The notes under the pieces were generated by a model. The model saw nothing but the letters and a program-made list of their open reading frames with translations, was not told where the DNA came from and did no database searches. Position numbers and translations under genes: made by a program. Shown one piece after another: positions 60,841 to 64,000 of a DNA stretch of 64,000 nucleotides (the stretch's first letter is position 1; every line of letters begins with the position of its first letter). Location: assembly GCA_964036045.1 (NCBI GenBank), contig OZ038378.1, positions 45,162,639 through 45,226,638 on the forward strand, in the 5' to 3' direction. This DNA comes from Eutreptiella sp. 'Long Island Sound 2002' (lineage: Eukaryota > Euglenozoa > Euglenophyceae > Eutreptiales > Eutreptiaceae).

Positions 60841-62095
60841 TCACCGCCGTGAGCTCTCCCCTGATGCATTTTGAGCCATTGTTTGGTCGACGGATCGTCC
60901 CTCACTTGCTTGCTCTCTTCCATCTTCCGGTGACATGCCATCTGAGTGGCCATATACCCTCCCCTGCTGAATCCAGGGGAGGATGGCCCCTCTTTTCCAC
61001 TCCTATTTGTCACTCCCCGCCTGCTGAATCCTTGGGAAACCAGGCAGGGCGACTGACCTTGACATTTCTTGAGCTCTTAGGGCCTTGAAGCCCATACGAC
61101 GTTGCGCAACGGGTGCCGCTATCATCGGCATTGTTATTTCTGGGTGTGTTGTCTGGTCGCATGGCGCTTGCGGGACCCAGACCAGTCTACGTGTGTCTGC
61201 AGACTATATATGGCCTGAACTCAGGCGTCTTTCTGTCCACCCTCCTGCATATGCCTTATCCTAACCGGGGCGTGGTTTGGCGCTCTGTCCAGAGGGTGTT
61301 TACACGCCTACTAACCCGCTTATTGCTTATTGTTCTGTTCTCCAGGATATGTGCATCTGTATGTTGAGTGTTAATGACCTATTACTGAATCGAATACCAA
61401 GGCGCCCTGAGTCGCCGTGTACATGCTCTTACATAAGGTCCAGCCTGGACCAGTACCTAAGTACAGATTCTTCTGTTTGAGTGCCCGTAATACCGTGTGT
61501 CCTAGTGGCTGTGGTTTGCTGAGATCCTGATGGCGCCGGGCGAGAAGCCCAGTTGCCTGACTACACTCCCAGCGGTCCGCCACTGTCAGTCCCAGTGTGA
61601 GCCTACCGACTCGCAGACGCACTTGCAGTCGGGTGGCGACCTCCGGTGTCCTGACCTCGGTCAGTCTGCCTGGGAAACTGGTGGTTTGAGGAGTGGACGC
61701 CTCCGCCGAGACTGCATGGGGACTCCCCCATGCATGGCCTTCGTGGTAATGGGGCGAGGGAAAAGAGGGCCTTATGCCCCATCCCTTATGGAGGAGCCCG
61801 GGGTAGCCTGATGGATCTTTGTGGTCGCTTTCGACCTGTGGGACCACCTCAGTCGTCGTGTGGCGCCTATATTGGCCGTGTATGCCACTGCCACTGTGGT
61901 AGTGACCGTCGCAGCCGGCACCCGGTGCGCCTGGTATGGGTTAACGGGTCCTTTGGATGCCGAACAATCGCCGCCAGGACCCGGGACTTGATACTTGATA
62001 CTATACTTGCGGTTACTAACAACCACAGCACCGTACCTGTCTTACTGTGGGATTGTAATGGGCAACCTAACCCGCAAATCAGCCTGAAGTGAGGA
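60841..62095 (+). other. Chromovirus 3' untranslated region (no gene seen)
   Basis: This is about 1.25 kb between the Pol stop and the candidate LTR. There are short imperfect direct repeats around CCTGCTGAATCC (60963 and 61020) but no motif-bearing frame. It ends in a purine-rich run (TGAAGTGAGGA, 62085-62095) immediately before TGTGACAACC, where a polypurine tract should be. Confidence 0.5.
62085..62095 (+). promoter_or_regulatory. Candidate polypurine tract
   Basis: TGAAGTGAGGA abuts TGTGACAACC. In LTR elements a polypurine tract of about this length primes plus-strand DNA just before the 3' LTR. It is interrupted by two T residues and is therefore imperfect. Confidence 0.4.
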
Positions 62096-62249
62096 TGTGA
62101 CAACCCCCCCTCCCTTCAGGGGATGCTCCTGGGTACCCGCTGCCACGCTTGGGTGTTATCGAGCCCCCCCCAGGGTTTGCTCTAAGGAGGGGGGTGAAGC
62201 GGTACCCAGAACCTATGGCCCACGGCCCGGAGGCCTGTGAGCCGTCACA
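62096..62249 (+). repeat. Candidate 3' LTR start (end uncertain)
   Basis: The sequence begins TGTGACAACCCCCC, the type of start common in Ty3/gypsy LTRs. GTCACA at 62244-62249 is an exact 6-bp inverted match to TGTGAC and would give a short 154-bp LTR. An AATAAA at 62333-62338 argues for a longer LTR that ends further right. With no 5' LTR to compare, the end cannot be fixed. Confidence 0.35.
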
Positions 62250-64000
62250 CCCGTGTGGAAGCCGTTGACACCGGCTGTCAGCGGGATATCCCTGTTCTCG
62301 AATCCGCGAAATCTGGAATCCGATTTCTAACCAATAAATTGATGTAGAATTACCAAAATGTTTTGTCCTGGCCGATTTTCGGTCGGAAATCGGTGAAATA
62401 CCCGATATCTACCGCGATTTCTAATTGTCGTGGAATTGCCGCCTGTTGTCGCCTGTTCGCGCGCTTTCTTCGCTTCTCCGTGGCGCGTTTTGTAGTGGAC
62501 TTTTCTCGAGTACCTTTGAGGTTCGAAGAGAACTTAAGTGCTGGATCTAGAGGGTTTTTCTTGTACTTTCATCTGGTGTGTTCACCAGAATTTTTCGCCG
62601 TTGCGTCTGAGAGAAAATCAGCGCGCAAGCTTTTCCGTGGATCGCTCGAACTCATGGTTCCCAAGGACCATGAGTTCAGACGGAACCCTACATTCCCCCC
62701 CTATGCCTTTCATCCGTGCCCCTTCCACATGGGCATATCACTTTGAATAGGGAAGAGGGCAATAGGGATGTTTTAGGCAGCCTATGGGTTTCGCAAACCC
62801 AGGTCGTTTGCGTGCGCAAACGCTAACTTTGTGGCCTTGTGAGTATGAACGTTAATAACCCAACACAATGCTCACAAGACCAAATGCCCTGGGCCATTTT
62901 TGATTTTTGAGCCAACCCAACGATGGCTCCACGCAATTCAATGCGTACCAAAACTCTTTTCTCGAAAAAGGGCAAGTTTTGGTCGAAAATTTGGTCAAAA
63001 TGGCCAATCCCCCGAGGCTCGTGCTCAAAGCCTATGGGGAGTTGAGCCTTGAACCAAGGCAATATGTGAAGTAGAGACCACAAAGAACATTGTGGATGGC
63101 TGGGTTGATTTTTACAACCTTGTCTCCTATTTTATATAATGTCGCCTTGTGAGCACGCGTGCCATACTGACGCGTTCCCGTGGGGGGCCGGCCACGGGAC
63201 GCTGCGGTGACACGCACAGGTGAGCAGGCAGGCAAAGCACTACGCTCACAAGGGTATCAATACGCTCGTGTCATGTGACAAAGCGTTTCAGGATCCTTGC
63301 CACTCTGCAACAAGGGAACGAAAGTATGTACAGCAACACATCAGGATATGTAAACATGGGGTTAAGACTGGACTGGGGTAAGGGCAACACAGGACAATAG
63401 ACACTCAGTCCCAACTCGTATCCCAATCCCAGGTCCGACCCTCTCAGTGGCTGGTGGGGGCGGGGGCTCAAACACAACCCATGCCCTGCTCAGTCCGGAC
63501 CCTGAAACCCTGCCAATAGGGGGGGGTGTCCCGCCGAGCCACAGGCGAGTTTTTGGAAACCAAGCAGGCCTGAAGGCCAACCAACAGTGGCTCCCTATGC
63601 TCCCTTAACGACAGGCTCCAACTCCTCTCTGAGCCAGAGATATGGCTCCGCCATTATCACCTAGGAGTTGGTAGCTGAAAATGGGCTGTTTCAGCCCAAA
63701 CTGATATTAGCTCCAAAATCTCCAAAATTGACCCCTCGTCCGGACCCGCCAGAGGTAGGGACGAGGCAACTGACCCTACGCCCTTCGAGTACAAACTCCC
63801 TGGAGCCCTCACCCAACCTGGTTACCTCTGAGGTCCCGGCATCAGGGCAACACGGATTCGTCAGGTGGGGTCATGATTGCCAAAATGGCAAAATCGGCCG
63901 TCTCGGGCGACCGTCCAGGGTAGGAAATCTTGGCGATATTGACGCGCCAAGCCTTGATTCACAGCCCTTGATATCCCCTTTGGTCCCATGCCCTGGGTTA
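62250..64000. other. AT-richer region with hairpins (no gene seen)
   Basis: Composition changes sharply from about 62300. One 127-codon frame (62363-62746) has no motif and no supporting context. Perfect inverted repeats are seen at 62648-62677 (11-bp stem), 62785-62801 (7 bp), 62805-62822 (8 bp) and 63618/63663 (9 bp). CTTGTGAG at 62836 and 63145 pairs with CTCACAAG at 62871 and 63244. This may be remaining LTR, a MITE-like element, or intergenic host DNA. Confidence 0.4.
62648..62677. other. Hairpin with perfect 11-bp stem
   Basis: GAACTCATGGT (62648-62658) and ACCATGAGTTC (62667-62677) are exact reverse complements around an 8-nt loop. Two more perfect small hairpins follow within 150 bp (62785-62801 and 62805-62822). 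Their role is unknown. Confidence 0.7.

Larger units (their letters stand above)
51678..62249 (+). mobile_element. Ty3/gypsy chromovirus, degenerate
   Basis: On the plus strand the order is coiled-coil ORF, Gag, protease, RT-RNase H, integrase, chromodomain. Protease before RT and integrase after RNase H is the Ty3/gypsy order, and the C-terminal chromodomain marks a chromovirus. Gag through RNase H are broken by in-frame TAG/TGA codons and at least two frameshifts, so this copy is dead. A candidate 3' LTR starts at 62096. The 5' LTR is not in the window. The stated ends are approximate. Confidence 0.85.

Noticed and set aside
62363-62746. 127-codon plus-strand ORF as a host gene
   Set aside because: No motif, no neighbouring gene signals, and it overlaps the hairpin cluster. 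Length alone is not convincing.
62249-63280. A long 3' LTR ending near the second TGTGACA (about 63275)
   Set aside because: There is no 5' LTR for comparison and no inverted end or target duplication to support that boundary.

Overview
This window is nuclear DNA of a eukaryote. It is very GC-rich from 1 to about 62 kb and more AT-rich in the last 2 kb. It consists almost entirely of nested retrotransposons, and I see no convincing host gene. The elements (APE-type LINEs with RNase H, and a Ty3/gypsy chromovirus) fit an algal or other protist genome, but nothing identifies the species.

Layout. Three LINE-like elements lie on the minus strand and one chromovirus on the plus strand. Element 1 occupies 1-5979 plus 26634-about 29280. 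It has a gag-like ORF1, a zinc-ribbon segment, an endonuclease/reverse transcriptase ORF and an RNase H ORF, and it is cut in two by element 2. Element 2 (5980-26633, 20,654 bp) has both ends and a perfect 16-bp target-site duplication (5964-5979 and 26634-26649). In sense order it carries a unique 5' tip, about eleven 212-bp tandem monomers, a giant ORF1 with CCCH and C2H2 zinc fingers, an in-frame UGA, EEP endonuclease and RT, RNase H and CCHC domains, another UGA followed by a zinc-ribbon segment, two further ORFs of unknown function (ORF4, ORF5), a 4.1-kb 3' UTR with a ~1-kb tandem duplication, and a short heptamer tail. Element 3 (29281-51677) is a decayed relative of element 2. It has the same 5' tip and a 7.4-kb array of ~420-bp A-B dimer monomers. 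Element 1 interrupts it inside ORF4, and it contains a 2.2-kb unexplained segment flanked by a duplicated ~0.8-kb piece of ORF3. The chromovirus (about 52.0-62.2 kb) has a coiled-coil ORF, Gag, protease, RT/RNase H, integrase and chromodomain, broken by several stops and frameshifts. Its 5' LTR is not seen, possibly because element 3 inserted upstream.

How it works together. The arrays sit exactly between the element 5' tip and ORF1, as the promoter monomers of mouse L1 do, so I read them as repeated promoters rather than free satellites. Comparing elements 2 and 3 separates conserved signals from decay. The UGA between ORF1 and the endonuclease, and a second UGA near the end of ORF3, are in frame in both copies, are followed by C, and are flanked by conserved coding sequence. 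That suggests readthrough expression. ORF4 and ORF5 overlap by TGATG, suggesting termination-reinitiation. The inferred order of insertion is chromovirus, then element 3, then element 1, then element 2.

Limits: domain calls are by motif recognition only. Single-base indels in G/C runs could be assembly errors.
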